Made by a program: the position numbers and the translations under genes | Assembly: GCA_036186865.1 (NCBI GenBank) | Contig: AP025057.1 | Coordinates: 22,766,348-22,830,347, forward strand | Length of the DNA stretch: 64,000 nucleotides | Source of the DNA: Eustoma russellianum | Lineage: Eukaryota; Streptophyta; Magnoliopsida; Gentianales; Gentianaceae | Direction: 5' to 3' | Shown here: positions 1 to 9,340 of the stretch, piece after piece | How the letters are laid out: every line of letters starts with the position of its first letter | Numbering within the stretch: position 1 is the stretch's first letter | The notes under the pieces: generated by a model | Told to the model about the DNA's origin: nothing | Seen by the model: the letters and a program-made list of their open reading frames with translations, nothing else | The model's database searches: none

Positions 1-776
1 CCATCAACCCTGTGTGATAAAGTGTTATTTTGTTTAGTGATAACCGAGGAAGGTGTCCTTGAAGACTGGAGTATGTTAATTTAACCAAACCAGTATAAAT
101 ATCCTTGTGTTCTCAACTTTTCAGCACTTTACTTTCAGTTTCCTGCACTGTGCATCATTTTCATTGCAGTAGTAAAAATATCAAACGAATTTCAAATATC
201 ACAAAACTTTTCAAAAACATAGCCACACATTTTAAGTTTCATTTGGCGCAATTTTCAACCCTTTTGGACAAGTATATGTCATTCAAACGTCAATAGTTCT
301 GAGACTAGTGCAGTCTGATTTTCAGACTTGCAAAGGTTGAGACTTTGAACGTATTTGACTTACTTCCAAAAGGAATTTTCAAAACGGTTTCAACTCAATT
401 AAATAAGCATAGTAAGGGGTTTGTCATTAAATTTTCAGACCATTTGGAGCCACAGTTTAATTGGAATAAAATTTTCAAATCAGACTACCGTTTCTGGCAG
501 ATTTGCGCAATCTGACCACAAACGATTTTTCAAAGGGTTAAAGGTTGAATTTTGATCTGAAATTTTTATGAGATACTCAGAACATCTGAGACTACAATCT
601 CTCCAAATTTCAGAATTTGTAAAGGCCTGTAACCTAGTTTTTCAAACGTTGCAAAAAAGGTCCTGAAAACAGAACTGTTTTCAGAAGTTGGGTTTTTGGA
701 TCAAAATATTTTAAAAACCAAGATTTTCCGCACCCACTATTCAACCTCCTTCTAGTGGTGTCTTACATGTCCTACA
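1..776 (+). mobile_element. 3' part of a SIRE-like Ty1/copia LTR, cut by the window edge
   Basis: This stretch aligns by eye with the downstream halves of the other SIRE-like LTRs at 42440-44587, 52030-52795 and, in reverse complement, 60780-61560. Shared landmarks are the GAGGAAGGTGTCCT segment near 48-60, the CAGTATAAA TATA-like box near 91-99, the CGCACCCACTATTCAA segment near 730 and the terminus TCCTACA. The base after the terminus is not followed by a primer-binding site, so it is a 3' LTR or a solo LTR rather than a 5' LTR. The start lies outside the window. Confidence 0.8.
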
Positions 777-1366
777 CACATGACTAGAAGTATGTGGGGA
801 CAAGCTTTAATGGTCAAGTTTTATAAAGACCAAACTTGACTCACGTTCAAATTTTAGGCTCGAGCTCAACTCGGCTCACTCACCTCCAAATCACGTTTAA
901 ATCACATCCAATTGTCAGTCCTTGTGAGAATGAACATTGTAAGCAAGTAATATCGACCACAACTTGCTCACACCCCATTTACTTGAAGAAAAATATAATA
1001 CAGAACAAAACTCGTCCTGAAATTTTGTAATTACTAGTTCGCTTTCTTTTTTTAATTTACTCGTTCTTACTCCAAGTTTAATATGCCTCGTTTGCGGGCA
1101 CTTTGAATTTTTAATAAGCAAAAATGACTTCAATACCATTAAAAAGAATCCAACTAAATTTCTAAAAGTTCAAAATTCGAATTTCATTCATACACCATAA
1201 CAAAGGTTTATGCGACAATGTCACCATGGTGACAAGATTGCCATCCCGTGGTTTAAAATTTTCCAAAAAATCAAAACTTAGATTTTACTCATATACCTTA
1301 TAACATTGTTTACTGCATCGTATAACGGTGTGTTGGCCACCTCATTCACAATGTCGAGCATGTAGC
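777..1366. other. Intergenic stretch, nothing recognised
   Basis: AT-rich sequence between the copia LTR and the hAT MITE. I see no coding similarity, no primer-binding site and no clear inverted or direct repeat. The short open frames here have no recognisable family features. Confidence 0.5.
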
Positions 1367-1374
1367 CTTAGGGT

Positions 1375-1679
1375 TAGGGCTGTTTGATGAATCGAACTAT
1401 TCGCGAACAATTCGAGTTTAGCTCGTGTTTGGCTCAAGTTCGTTCGTTAATTCTAATTAAACGAGCCGAGTTTGAATGGCTAATTAGATTCGTTTATATA
1501 AACAAGCCGAGTCGAATCAAACAGTTTGGCTCATTTAAGGAGTTATAACGTTATTAAGTTGAACGCGAACATGTTTTTAGGCTCGATATATTACACAAGC
1601 CGAGCTAAACTCTTCGTTAACTAAACAAACCCAAACTCAAAAACCTCCTATTGCTCGGTTCGACTCGTTAACAACCCTA
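1375..1679. mobile_element. Non-autonomous hAT-type MITE, 305 bp
   Basis: The ends are imperfect terminal inverted repeats: TAGGGCTGTT at 1375 and the reverse complement of TAGGGTTGTT ending at 1679. An exact 8-bp target-site duplication, CTTAGGGT, flanks it at 1367-1374 and 1680-1687. An 8-bp duplication with short TIRs is diagnostic of the hAT superfamily. The interior is rich in GAGCCGAG/CTCGGTTCG-like motifs, common in plant hAT MITEs, and has no coding capacity. Confidence 0.88.
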
Positions 1680-1687
1680 CTTAGGGT

Positions 1688-2019
1688 GCAAAATTAATTT
1701 GACATTTTAAGTTGGAATTTGATTGATATACCGTATTATGGTATGTGTTCCATCGCAATCACAGTGATGGAGTTATCATCCTCTGGTAAAATTCTCAAAG
1801 ATTACATTTGTGATTTCATTGAGACATCGTAATATGGTGCACAAGCAGTAAACTTTTACGTATAGCGATCGAGTGATTTTTTTTAACATAGGGCCACGAG
1901 TTCAGATGAAGACACCGTGATCATATAAGCACAATAATTTAAAATTAGAAACACAACTCACCGTCATTTATTTATACAACCTTTTCTCCTTTAAGTGACA
2001 TAACATATTTCAGGTGATC
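1688..2019. other. Intergenic stretch, nothing recognised
   Basis: AT-rich sequence between the hAT MITE and the Tekay element. It holds short CATCGTGA/ATCACGGTG-like motifs that recur near 12600-14800, so it may be related flanking DNA, but I can support no gene. Confidence 0.4.
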
Positions 2020-2024
2020 ATTTT

Positions 2025-4238
2025 TGTAGCGCACAGCTCCCGAACCTTAGCATCGGAAACAGTGCACCCGCCGTATCTCGCTAAGGAGAATACAAGGCGT
2101 CGAATCAATTTCCAACATGTCCGAAAAGACGTAGAAATTTTTCTCGCGGAAACAAAATACCATACATTAAATTTCATGGATAAAAGAAAATATCTCAATA
2201 AAATACTAAATCAGTAATGGCAATAACATCGTTGTGCCAACAATCTAAACAGGGTAGTGTCTGATGAAATCCCAATAAAATAATAACAAATGACCGCAAG
2301 GTCTCCTCATGTCTTAGATGCAGCCATCAGTCCGCCCACTTCACCGTGTCAGCCCCGTCCTCAACAAAGACATAGTCGTAGGCCTCTTCCTGCTCACCTG
2401 GAGGGGAGGGGGGGAAGTAGGGATGAGTGACGGAGAAATCACTCAGTAGGCACCTACCTCCAAGTAGTACAAGACGAGCATACAGAAATGATATAACATA
2501 TAGCACATAACATGATATCACATAAGCATATGAAAGAATGCGGAAAAGTAATTCACTCCAGATAAAGAATGCGCAACATCGTGATGCATGTCCCACTATG
2601 CATGTCACACGCAACAAAGTCATGTCACACAGAATGCCGATATCTACACTGTGGAATGCATGAACCCGGGTCCTACTGAGTGGCTGTGGGTCGTACCCAC
2701 CCACAGTCACCATACTGAGTGTGCGTGGCTGCACCACCGTACACCATCCTGAGCGCCTGTGACCCATACGTCACGACCTGCCATAAATGCAATGCACGTG
2801 CCATGAATGTAAAAACACAATCGCCTCAGGCCCCTGGCCCATCCTCACCATCCTCCGGCACTCAAATCTAGGTTCAGTTATTGCTCGAATGCTAACTCAA
2901 TATTGTGCGGCATCAAATCCACTTTTGCACGGCTTGTATACCTTTATTGTGCATTTTCTATATTTTTCCTCATTTCCCCCTATTTATTTCTATTTATTAC
3001 CTAATTATCCAAATTAAATAAATTATCATAATTACTAAAATTTAATAGAAATAATTTAATCTTAGCATTTTATAATTTCTGGAATTTATTTATAATTTTA
3101 TGATATTTATTTATATTTTTCCTATAATTATTACTATTTAAAATTAATTAAATAACCTTTATAGAATTTCCAGAAATTCAGAATTGTATAATTAATAATA
3201 TTATTATTATTTTTTATATTTTGGGCTGGCCCCTTTCAACGCCTGGTCTGCGCGTCGCCTGGTCCAGCCCGCCAGGCATCTGGCCTGCAGTCTCTTTGTA
3301 TTTTTTTAATTTAACAGATTAATGGGCCGCGGTATCTGGTCCGGTCCGCTGGCCATCCAGCCTGGCCCGTTACCAACCTGCACCTTTTTTTATAACCTTG
3401 CAATTAGGCTGGTCCTGCAGCTGTAGACCCTAAAGCAGTTTTCCTTTTTTTTATATATATATATACCCTACTGCCGCAACCAGAGCGCGTGAAGGCTACG
3501 TGCACGCGTGAAGGCCACGCACGACCATTTCCGGCGGCGCGTGCGGTGCACCGGCGGTCTTCGGTGACCTTTTTTGACTCCGATCTATATTTTCGCCTAT
3601 TTCCGGTCTATGGGAACCTATTCTAAGCCCAAAACAACATCTAAAAACCTTAAACATGTTAAAATTGTGCTATTTTGATTATCAAATTTTTTCCTAATAT
3701 CAAATCCAAGTCACACAAAACAGTATATGCATTCACCAGTTTCCATAATCATCAATCTTGCACAAATTCAACAACATGATATAGATTTTAACAATTAAAA
3801 ACAGCAAACACATAATATATCACCAAAGCATGCTAGAATCTGTACCAATTGGAGGGGAAAGGGAACCTACTTCGATTGTAGACTGAATATCAACTAGTGA
3901 AAAACAAGATTACTTTACTTCCTCTTCTTCTCTCTCTTTTTGCTTCCTCCTCACTGCCGTTGCCCCTCTCCTGCGTCTCCCTTTCTCTTTCCTTGTGCTA
4001 TATTTTTGTTTTGTGCGTTCTACTCTTATTCCCAGCGCCCCCCTTTATGCATTAATTTGTGGGACAGTTTTGAGGGGGCGGCTCACGTCCCCCCTTTTTT
4101 TCCTTTAATCCTTACCCCTTATCCCTTTTAAATACCTTTATGATAACTCTCCTTTTTCAAATTGTTAATTTCCTAATTTATATATTAACTATTATATTTT
4201 TTTTCTTTTTTTCCCTTTTTTTTCTCGGGGTTATAACA
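2025..4238 (-). repeat. 3' LTR of the Tekay element
   Basis: About 2.2 kb, running from TGTAGCGC at 2025 to TTATAACA at 4238 on the plus strand, so TG...CA in either reading. It matches 9341-12279 closely once the hAT-like insert there is removed. It lacks about 35 bp of a GTGTGCGTGGC-containing direct repeat and about 60 bp of GC-rich sequence that the 5' LTR has near 11420-11475. No coding function is assigned. Confidence 0.95.
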
Positions 4239-4275
4239 TCCTACCCACCTTATAAAAGTTTCGTCCTCGAAACTT
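4239..4275 (-). promoter_or_regulatory. Polypurine tract and adjacent GAAACTT palindrome
   Basis: On the minus strand the run AAGGTGGGTAGGA (4239-4251) directly precedes the 3' LTR, as expected for the plus-strand primer. Next to it, 4256-4275 reads AAGTTTCGTCCTCGAAACTT, a near-perfect inverted repeat. The same motif, in the opposite orientation, lies at the same place in the pol-less element at 23154-23173. Confidence 0.85.
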
Positions 4276-4316
4276 GACGTAACTTAATCATATAGGCTGG
4301 AGAGGTTCGATGTACC

Positions 4317-5712
4317 TTAATCGAAGAGTTCAGGGTAGCGTAAGCGCATCTGGTCCTCCAGCTCCCAAGTCGCTTCATTTTCCTTGTGATTGCTCCACTG
4401 TACCTTGACATGTGGAATGATTCTCCTCCTCAGCTCTTGATCCTTGCGATCAATGATTCGAACAGGAGTCTTTTCGTATGATGTGTCCGGTCTGATCCTC
4501 AAAGGTGGTACGTCTAGTACGTGGCTCGGATCTGGGACGTACCTCCTCAACTGAGAGACATGAAATACATCGTGCACCTGGGCTTGCGCCGGTGGTAACG
4601 CCAAATGGTAAGCTAATGAACCAATCCTCTCGAGCACCTCGTAGGGGCCAATGTATCGAGGCCTCAGTTTACCCTTTAATCCGAATCGTGCTACACCTTT
4701 CATTGGCAATACCTTCAGATAAGCCTTTTCTCCGACCGTAAACTCTAGAGGACGCCTTTTCGAATCTGCCCAGCTCTTACTTCTGTCTCGAGCAACCTTA
4801 AGCCTTTCACAAATCAACTTTATCTGCTCCTTGGTCTGCTCAACTAGCTCTGGGCCAGTGATAGCACGCTCCCCAACTTCATCCCAATAGATAGGGGATC
4901 TGCACTTACGCCCATAGAGTGCCTCAAATGGTGCCATGCCGATGGCGCTATGATGACTGTTGTTATAGGAGAACTCAATTAACTTGATCATACCGTCCCA
5001 GCTCTCCTTGAAGTCAATGGCGCAAGCTCTCAACATATCCTCCAATGTCTGTATGGTTCTCTCTGACTGTCCATCTGTCCGCGGGTGAAACACAGTACTC
5101 AATCGTAACTCGGTCCCCATCCTCCTCTGACATGCTGACCAGAATCTAGAAGTGAATTTCGAGTCACGATCAGAGACAATACTGACCGGAACACCATGTA
5201 AACTAATGATGTTATCGATGTAGAGCATAACCAATCTGTCCAGGGTCACATCATTCGGCACAGGTAGGAAATGAGCGGACTTAGTCAAGCGGTCTACAAT
5301 CACCCATATCATGTCATTGCCATTCCTTGTCCTCGGAAGTCCCATCACAAAATCCATAGTTATGTGCTCCCACTTCCATTCAGGGACCTCTACCGGCATC
5401 AACAAACCCCCTGGTCTCTGGTGTTCTGCTTTGACCTGCTGACATACCAGACATCTCTCGACAAACTCTGCTATGTGCCTCTTCATTCCATTCCACCAAT
5501 AATGCTTCTTCAGATCAATGATACATCTTCATAGTACCAGGATGAATAGACATCTTCGAGTTGTGCGCCTCCTTCAGAACTGTCCTTCTGAGATCCTCAA
5601 CCTCAAGAACACACAGTCTCCCTTGAAACCACATGCTGCCGTCGTCATGGATCAGAAAACCATCAACCTGACTAGTCATCATCCTCTCTCGGATCTCACT
5701 AAGTGCTATGTC
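4317..5712 (-). pseudogene. Integrase with C-terminal chromodomain (Tekay)
   Basis: Inserts retroelement cDNA into host chromatin. The open part is 389 codons (5486 to 4317). Visible are the CLVCQQVK end of the zinc-binding HHCC region, the catalytic D,D,E core (ITMDFVMGLP; SDRDSKFTSRFW; DGQSERTIQTLE), the GPY module (RPRYIGPYEVLERIG, about residues 275-290) and, at about residues 335-387, a chromodomain with PVRIIDRK, VKVQW and EATWELE, which in chromoviruses binds modified histones. The upstream linker and the first zinc ligands lie in 5487-5712, broken by an in-frame TGA at 5713-5715 and an apparent one-base insertion near 5514. The core residues look intact, but the chain cannot be made in one piece from unmodified RNA. 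Confidence 0.93.
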
Positions 5713-5715
5713 TCA

Positions 5716-6165
5716 CTTCTGCGCCTCTTTGATCTGCTCAATCAAAGACGGAGTGATAATCAGCGCCGCTAGAACATTAGCTGTGGAGTCCACAATGTCA
5801 AGGTCGAACTCTGCCATATCCCTTTCCAACGGTGTATGTCTTGCATGGCTGGATTTCCTACTCAGAGCATCTGCGACTCGGTTGGCTTTCCCTGGATGGT
5901 AGCTAATAGTCAAATCATAGTCTTTTAACAACTCAAGCCATCTCCTCTGACGCATGTTTAGCTCCTTCTGTGTGAATAGGTACTTCAAACTCTTATGATC
6001 CGTGAATACTTCGCACTTCACCCCATAAAGATAATGATGCCAAATCTTAAGTGTGAAAACCACTGCAGCTAACTCCAGGTTATGCGTCGGATAATTATGC
6101 TCGTATGGCTTCAACTGTCTTGAGGCATATGCGATGACCCCTGCCATTTTGCATAAGGACACATC
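5716..6165 (-). pseudogene. RNase H domain, main part (Tekay)
   Basis: Degrades the RNA strand of the RNA-DNA hybrid during reverse transcription. Motifs are VIAYASRQLKPYEHNYPTHNLELAAVVF, with the metal-binding E of the ELAAVV helix, TDHKSLKYLFTQKELNMRQRRW, with the TDH aspartate, and HPGKANRVADALSR, with the final aspartate. The first metal-binding aspartate (YSDAS) is encoded across the intron-like gap at 6166-6232. Just after that gap a run of four G bases near 6139-6142 appears to carry one extra base, shifting the frame. The stop at 5713-5715 ends this block. Confidence 0.92.
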
Positions 6166-6232
6166 CTGCAAAGATACAGTTAGGCCATAGTTGTAATGCA
6201 TATAAAATCAACTTTGACGTTACATACATTAC
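6166..6232 (-). other. Intron-like insertion C in RNase H, 67 bp, GT...AG
   Basis: In minus-strand sense the gap starts GTAATGTATGTAAC immediately after a codon for the conserved SGLG motif and ends CTGTATCTTTGCAG immediately before the next conserved codons. It is AT-rich with a pyrimidine-rich end, like a plant intron. Its length is not a multiple of three, yet skipping it brings the conserved RNase H residues back in register up to the separate downstream frameshift. The exon bases around the junction read AG|G. Confidence 0.7.
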
Positions 6233-6911
6233 CTAGTCCGCTCTTCGATGCATCACTATATATGACAAACCCTTCAGAGCCTGAGGGTTGAGCAAGTATA
6301 GGGGCCGTCGTCAATCGTCTCTTAAGTTCTGCAAAACTCTGCTCGCATTCAGCGGTCCATTCAAATTTTGACTTTTTCTGTGTCAATCTGCTCAAGGGCA
6401 CCGCTATCGATGAGAATCCCTCAACGAACTTCCGATAGTAGCTGACCAAACCTAGAAAGCTCCTCACCTCAGTCACATTAGTCGGTCTAGGCCATTTAGT
6501 AATAGCCTCAATCTTCTTGGGATCTATGGAAATTTCCTCTTCCGAAACCACATGTCCCAAGAAAACAACGCTCTTCAGCCAAAATTCGCATTTAATAAAC
6601 TTAGCATATAGCTTTTTCTGCCTGAGAACCTCCAGAACCTCCCTCAGATGCTTTCCGTGCGACTCCTCATCCGAAGAATAGACCAGTATATCATCGATAA
6701 AGACCACCACGAACTTATCAAGCTGGTCCATGAACACCGTATTTATCAAATCCATGAAGATTGCGGGAGCATTAGTCAGACCGAATGGCATCACTAAAAA
6801 CTCATAGTGACCATATCTAGTGCGAAAGACAGTCTTTGCTACCTCCTCGTATTTAATCCTCAATTGATGGTATCCATATCGAAGATCAATTTTGGAGAAT
6901 ACCTTAGCGCC
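6233..6911 (-). pseudogene. Reverse transcriptase palm/thumb and start of RNase H (Tekay)
   Basis: Copies element RNA into DNA. Open from about 6911 to 6233. Visible are KVFSKIDLRYGYHQ (conserved D of motif A), TRYGHYEFLVMPFGLTNAP (motif B), VVFIDDILVYS (catalytic FIDD, motif C), FLGHVVS, the connecting YYRKFVEGFS segment and the first RNase H residues VIYSDASKSGLG. Both catalytic aspartates of motif C are present. The block is bounded by intron-like gaps on both sides (6912-6989 and 6166-6232) and is otherwise uninterrupted. Confidence 0.95.
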
Positions 6912-6989
6912 CTGAAGAATGCCAAAGTTGCAAAATTAATTGGAGAATTAATAATATGAATTGTGAGTTACATTGATTAAAAGGGGTAC
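6912..6989 (-). other. Intron-like insertion B in reverse transcriptase, 78 bp, GT...AG
   Basis: In minus sense it starts GTACCCCTTTTAAT directly after the FDQLK codons and ends TTTGGCATTCTTCAG directly before the GAKVF codons, two parts of RT that are contiguous in other Ty3 elements. Its 78 bp is a multiple of three but contains in-frame TAA codons, so unspliced RNA is terminated. Exon context is AAAG|GG. The insert is markedly more AT-rich than the flanking codons. Confidence 0.75.
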
Positions 6990-7598
6990 CTTTAACTGAT
7001 CGAAGAGGTCCTCGATCCGAGGTAGAGGATACTTGTTCTTGATGGTGATTGCATTAATTTCCTGATAATCAATGCAGAGTCTCATGCTACCGTCCTTCTT
7101 CTTTACGAACAAGACCGAAACTCCCCAGGGTGAGACGCTGGGTCGAATGAACTTCCGATCTAGTAACTCCTGCAATTGTTCCTTCAGCTCCTTCCATTCA
7201 GCCGGAGCCATCCTGTACGGTGCCTTCGATATCGGTTCAGCACCAGACAACAAATTAATCTCGAATTCTACCTCTCGACTGGGTGATAGTCTTGGCAGCT
7301 CATCGGAAAATACATCCTTATACTCATTCACCACTGGTATCGAATCCATCGAGAGTACCTCTTTTTCTACACCAATAGCATATACAAGAAAACATTGATT
7401 ACCTTTTCTGAATGCCTTGTGCACCTGCGCTACACTCATGTAAATCTTCTTGGGCGCCTTATGCAACTTGAAATCCCCCTGAAAGATGGTTTCCTGGTTG
7501 CTTTGCGTCTGCATGCTAACCTGCCTCTGACGACAATCGATCGTGACCTGATACTTAGCCAGAAAATCCATACCCAAAATAACATCAAAATCTTGCAC
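6990..7598 (-). pseudogene. Protease end and reverse transcriptase fingers (Tekay)
   Basis: Begins with QDFDVILGMDFLAKYQ, the hydrophobic ILGMDFL motif of the retropepsin C-terminal part. It continues through the linker (PVVNEYKDVFSDELP, REVEFEINLLSGAEPISKAPYRMAP), then RT fingers with LLDRKFIRPSVSPWG, VLFVKKKDGSMRLCIDYQEIN and KYPLPRIEDLFDQL. It is shifted in frame from the upstream protease block, which overlaps it; the break is near 7595. It ends at intron-like insertion B. Confidence 0.93.
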
Positions 7599-7830
7599 TG
7601 GATGGGAATCAGAGTAGCAGTGAATTCTAGCCCGTTAATATCCAACGTACAATCCTTGAACTGATAGTGGGATACAAACACCTGGTCGCCTGCAGTTTGA
7701 ACCCGGTAGGGAATCTCCAGCCATTCAGGTAGAATATTCAGACTTTTGACAAATCTCCTGACGATAAATGAATGACTGACCCCATTATCGAAAAGAACAT
7801 AGGCTGAGACCTTGTTAATCAAAATCTCAC
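7560..7830 (-). pseudogene. Aspartic protease domain (Tekay)
   Basis: Cleaves the Gag-Pol polyprotein. The block reads ILINKVSAYVLFDNGVSHSF and continues to DCTLDINGLEFTATLIPIQ. The catalytic triplet, D-S/T-G in active retropepsins, appears here as D-N-G, so the aspartate remains but the neighbouring residue is changed. The reading frame continues to 7436 but is meaningless after about 7595, where an apparent small deletion shifts the frame into the next block. Upstream it is separated from gag by intron-like insertion A. Confidence 0.88.
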
Positions 7831-7921
7831 CTAACGTATGCAGGGTTATACATATAGCACTTAATCGCAAGAAGGAAATGTATTCAAAGCAACTGAAACT
7901 CAACAATTAATTAAGATGTAC
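7831..7921 (-). other. Intron-like insertion A before protease, 91 bp, GT...AG
   Basis: In minus sense it begins GTACATCTTAATTAATTG immediately after codons for NVVA and ends CTGCATACGTTAG immediately before the GEILIN codons. This is the spot where related elements read straight from the gag-pro linker into protease. Its 91 bp is not a multiple of three. The codon split across the junction is restored when the gap is skipped (phase 1, exon context GCAG|GT). It is AT-rich and holds stop codons. Confidence 0.7.
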
Positions 7922-8290
7922 CTGCTACGACGTTGCCGGTCTCCTCGACGTCAGCGTGTTTCATGACATGTACTCAGGATTAGTCTTCGACCTCCCCTTC
8001 TGCTGTGTCTGGCTCTGCTGTGGTGGGGGTGCCTGTCCATGCGCGGGGCAGTATCTGGCAAAGTGCCCTGGGGTGCCGCATCTGTAGCAAACGTCCCTGG
8101 TCCTCCAGCATTGACCCAGATGAAAGCGCCCACAATGGACACATGGTGTAGTGGATGCCACCGTCCTCACTGGCTGCGCATCTGTCAATGACGGTCCCTC
8201 GATGGCTAGTGGCTGAGTAAACCGTCTCTGCTGCTGCGGTTGTCGAAAAGAGCTCCCCGGCTACTGGCGACGGGGCACCTTCAGCCATCT
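7922..8290 (-). pseudogene. Gag nucleocapsid region with CCHC zinc knuckle (Tekay)
   Basis: Nucleocapsid part of Gag, which binds element RNA. The frame at 8188-7961 contains CVHCGRFHLGQC followed by the zinc knuckle CYRCGTPGHFARYC (C-X2-C-X4-H-X4-C) and a Q/T-rich tail. The stop after NPEYMS near 7961 and a shift of frame before the ADVEETGNVVA codons break the link to the protease. The overlapping open frames in this interval are other frames of the same sequence. Confidence 0.93.
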
Positions 8291-8665
8291 CCCGAGTCTC
8301 CCAGAACGATACTCCTCTCGTGGCCGCTTCTTCCGGTCGTCTACTGCACCCCTCCTGAGGTCACCCTCGACATCCCAGCATGCCTCAAGTAGATCATCAA
8401 AGGTCCCCGGTCTGGCACAAATAATCAAGGACTGAATGCGAGGGCTCAGTCCATTCTTGAACTTAGACATCTTTGCCTTCTCGTCATCCATAACGGAAGG
8501 CATATATCTCCCCAACGCATGAAATCTCTCCAAGTACTGGTCCACGGTCATGGACCCGTTAGTAAGTAGCTGAAACTCAGTCATCCTCCTCTGTATGGCA
8601 CTCTCAGGAATGTAGTGCCTCTGATACTCTTCTCGGAACTGAGTCCAAGTCAACTGTGGGATCAA
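8261..8665 (-). pseudogene. Gag capsid C-terminal part (Tekay)
   Basis: Retrotransposon Gag domain with LTWTQFREEYQRHYIPES, QLLTNGSMTVDQYLERFHALGRYMP, DEKAKMSKFKNGLSP and a basic end DDRKKRPREEYRSGR. It has no ATG start. It is the continuation of the upstream gag block in another frame, separated by a small indel near 8665 where the upstream frame meets a stop. Confidence 0.92.
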
Positions 8666-9086
8666 CGGCGCTGCACGCTAAGCCACCATCCCCTAGCATC
8701 ACCCTCAAGAAATGAAACGACCACCTCCACCTTCAGGTCATCGGGAACCTGCAATACCCTCAACTGCTCGGTCACATTCTGGAGCCAGATCTTGGCCTCC
8801 TTTGTCCGTGTAGTGCCCCTAAACATCGCTACCTGGGAATGCTGCATCTCCCTATAAAAGAATCGAAGTCCTGGGGGTGGTGGTGGTGGGGGCTGCTGTT
8901 GCTGCTGTTGTTGCTGCTGCTCCTGCTGCTGCTGCAGGTGAGCCATCTGTACCTGCTGCTGAGCCACCAAGGTAGTCAGGGTGGCTAGGGAAATCAGCAA
9001 GAACTTGGGGGATGCCCCCTGACCCCGATGGTCATCACCGTCGCGTCCTCCATTACCTGCTGCCTCACGTCTTGCATGCAATTTTC
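8662..9086 (-). pseudogene. Gag N-terminal and capsid part (Tekay)
   Basis: Begins LHARREAAGNGGRDGDDHRG, which lines up with the gag start of the pol-less element at 20093; there the first codon is ATG, here it is TTG, so the ancestral start appears lost. A run of about 14 glutamines mixed with E is followed by a proline run (8875-8960). The capsid then shows FYREMQHSQVAMFRGTTRTKEAKIWLQ and FLEGDARGWWLS. It ends in a stop created by a frameshift near 8662. Confidence 0.9.
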
Positions 9087-9180
9087 CTGGAGTTCGAGTT
9101 CATAAAAAGTGTGTAGGTTAGTCAAAAATAAATTAAATAGTTATCGCGGGGTAAAATGGTAATTAACAAGAAAAGCTCAC
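9087..9180 (-). other. Intron-like insertion D at the gag start, 94 bp, GT...AG
   Basis: In minus sense GATG|GTGAGCTTTTC opens it and CGAACTCCAG|GAAAATTG closes it, just upstream of the gag coding block. Skipping it joins an upstream ATG (near 9212) in frame to gag after about ten new codons. A comparable CTTGCAG sits just upstream of the gag ATG of the pol-less element (20086-20092), so a leader 3' splice site may be ancestral here. Support is weaker than for A-C because no conserved protein motif spans it. Confidence 0.5.
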
Positions 9181-9325
9181 CATCGGCACACACCTCCCTT
9201 AACCCGATCATAACTTAGGTCTACTTCATTTATTAGGGGTATACTCGTCGTTTCTAGGAAAAGATCAGAGCTTATGTCTAGGTGATCTAGTTATTCATGC
9301 GTTTCCGAGGCGGATCTGAAGCCTC
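9181..9325 (-). other. Untranslated leader of the Tekay element
   Basis: Between the primer-binding site and the first gag block. It contains a short ATG-TAA upstream frame near 9299 and an ATG near 9212 discussed under insertion D. No conserved protein signal is seen. Confidence 0.6.
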
Positions 9326-9338
9326 GGCTCTGATACCA
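9326..9338 (-). promoter_or_regulatory. Primer-binding site, initiator-Met tRNA type
   Basis: On the minus strand the sequence TGGTATCAGAGCC starts two bases after the end of the 5' LTR. This is complementary to the 3' end of plant initiator methionine tRNA, the usual minus-strand primer of plant Ty3 and Ty1 elements. Confidence 0.95.
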
Positions 9339-9340
9339 CC

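Noticed and set aside
2327..2767. 146-codon frame in the 3' LTR, with a 189-codon relative in the 5' LTR (10137-10706)
   Set aside because: Both are in LTRs and agree only because the LTRs are copies. Composition is not protein-like beyond that, no family is recognised, and the frames end at different points.
9326..9338. Possible tRNA gene at the TGGTATCAGAGCC sites
   Set aside because: These are primer-binding sites next to LTRs; no cloverleaf surrounds them.
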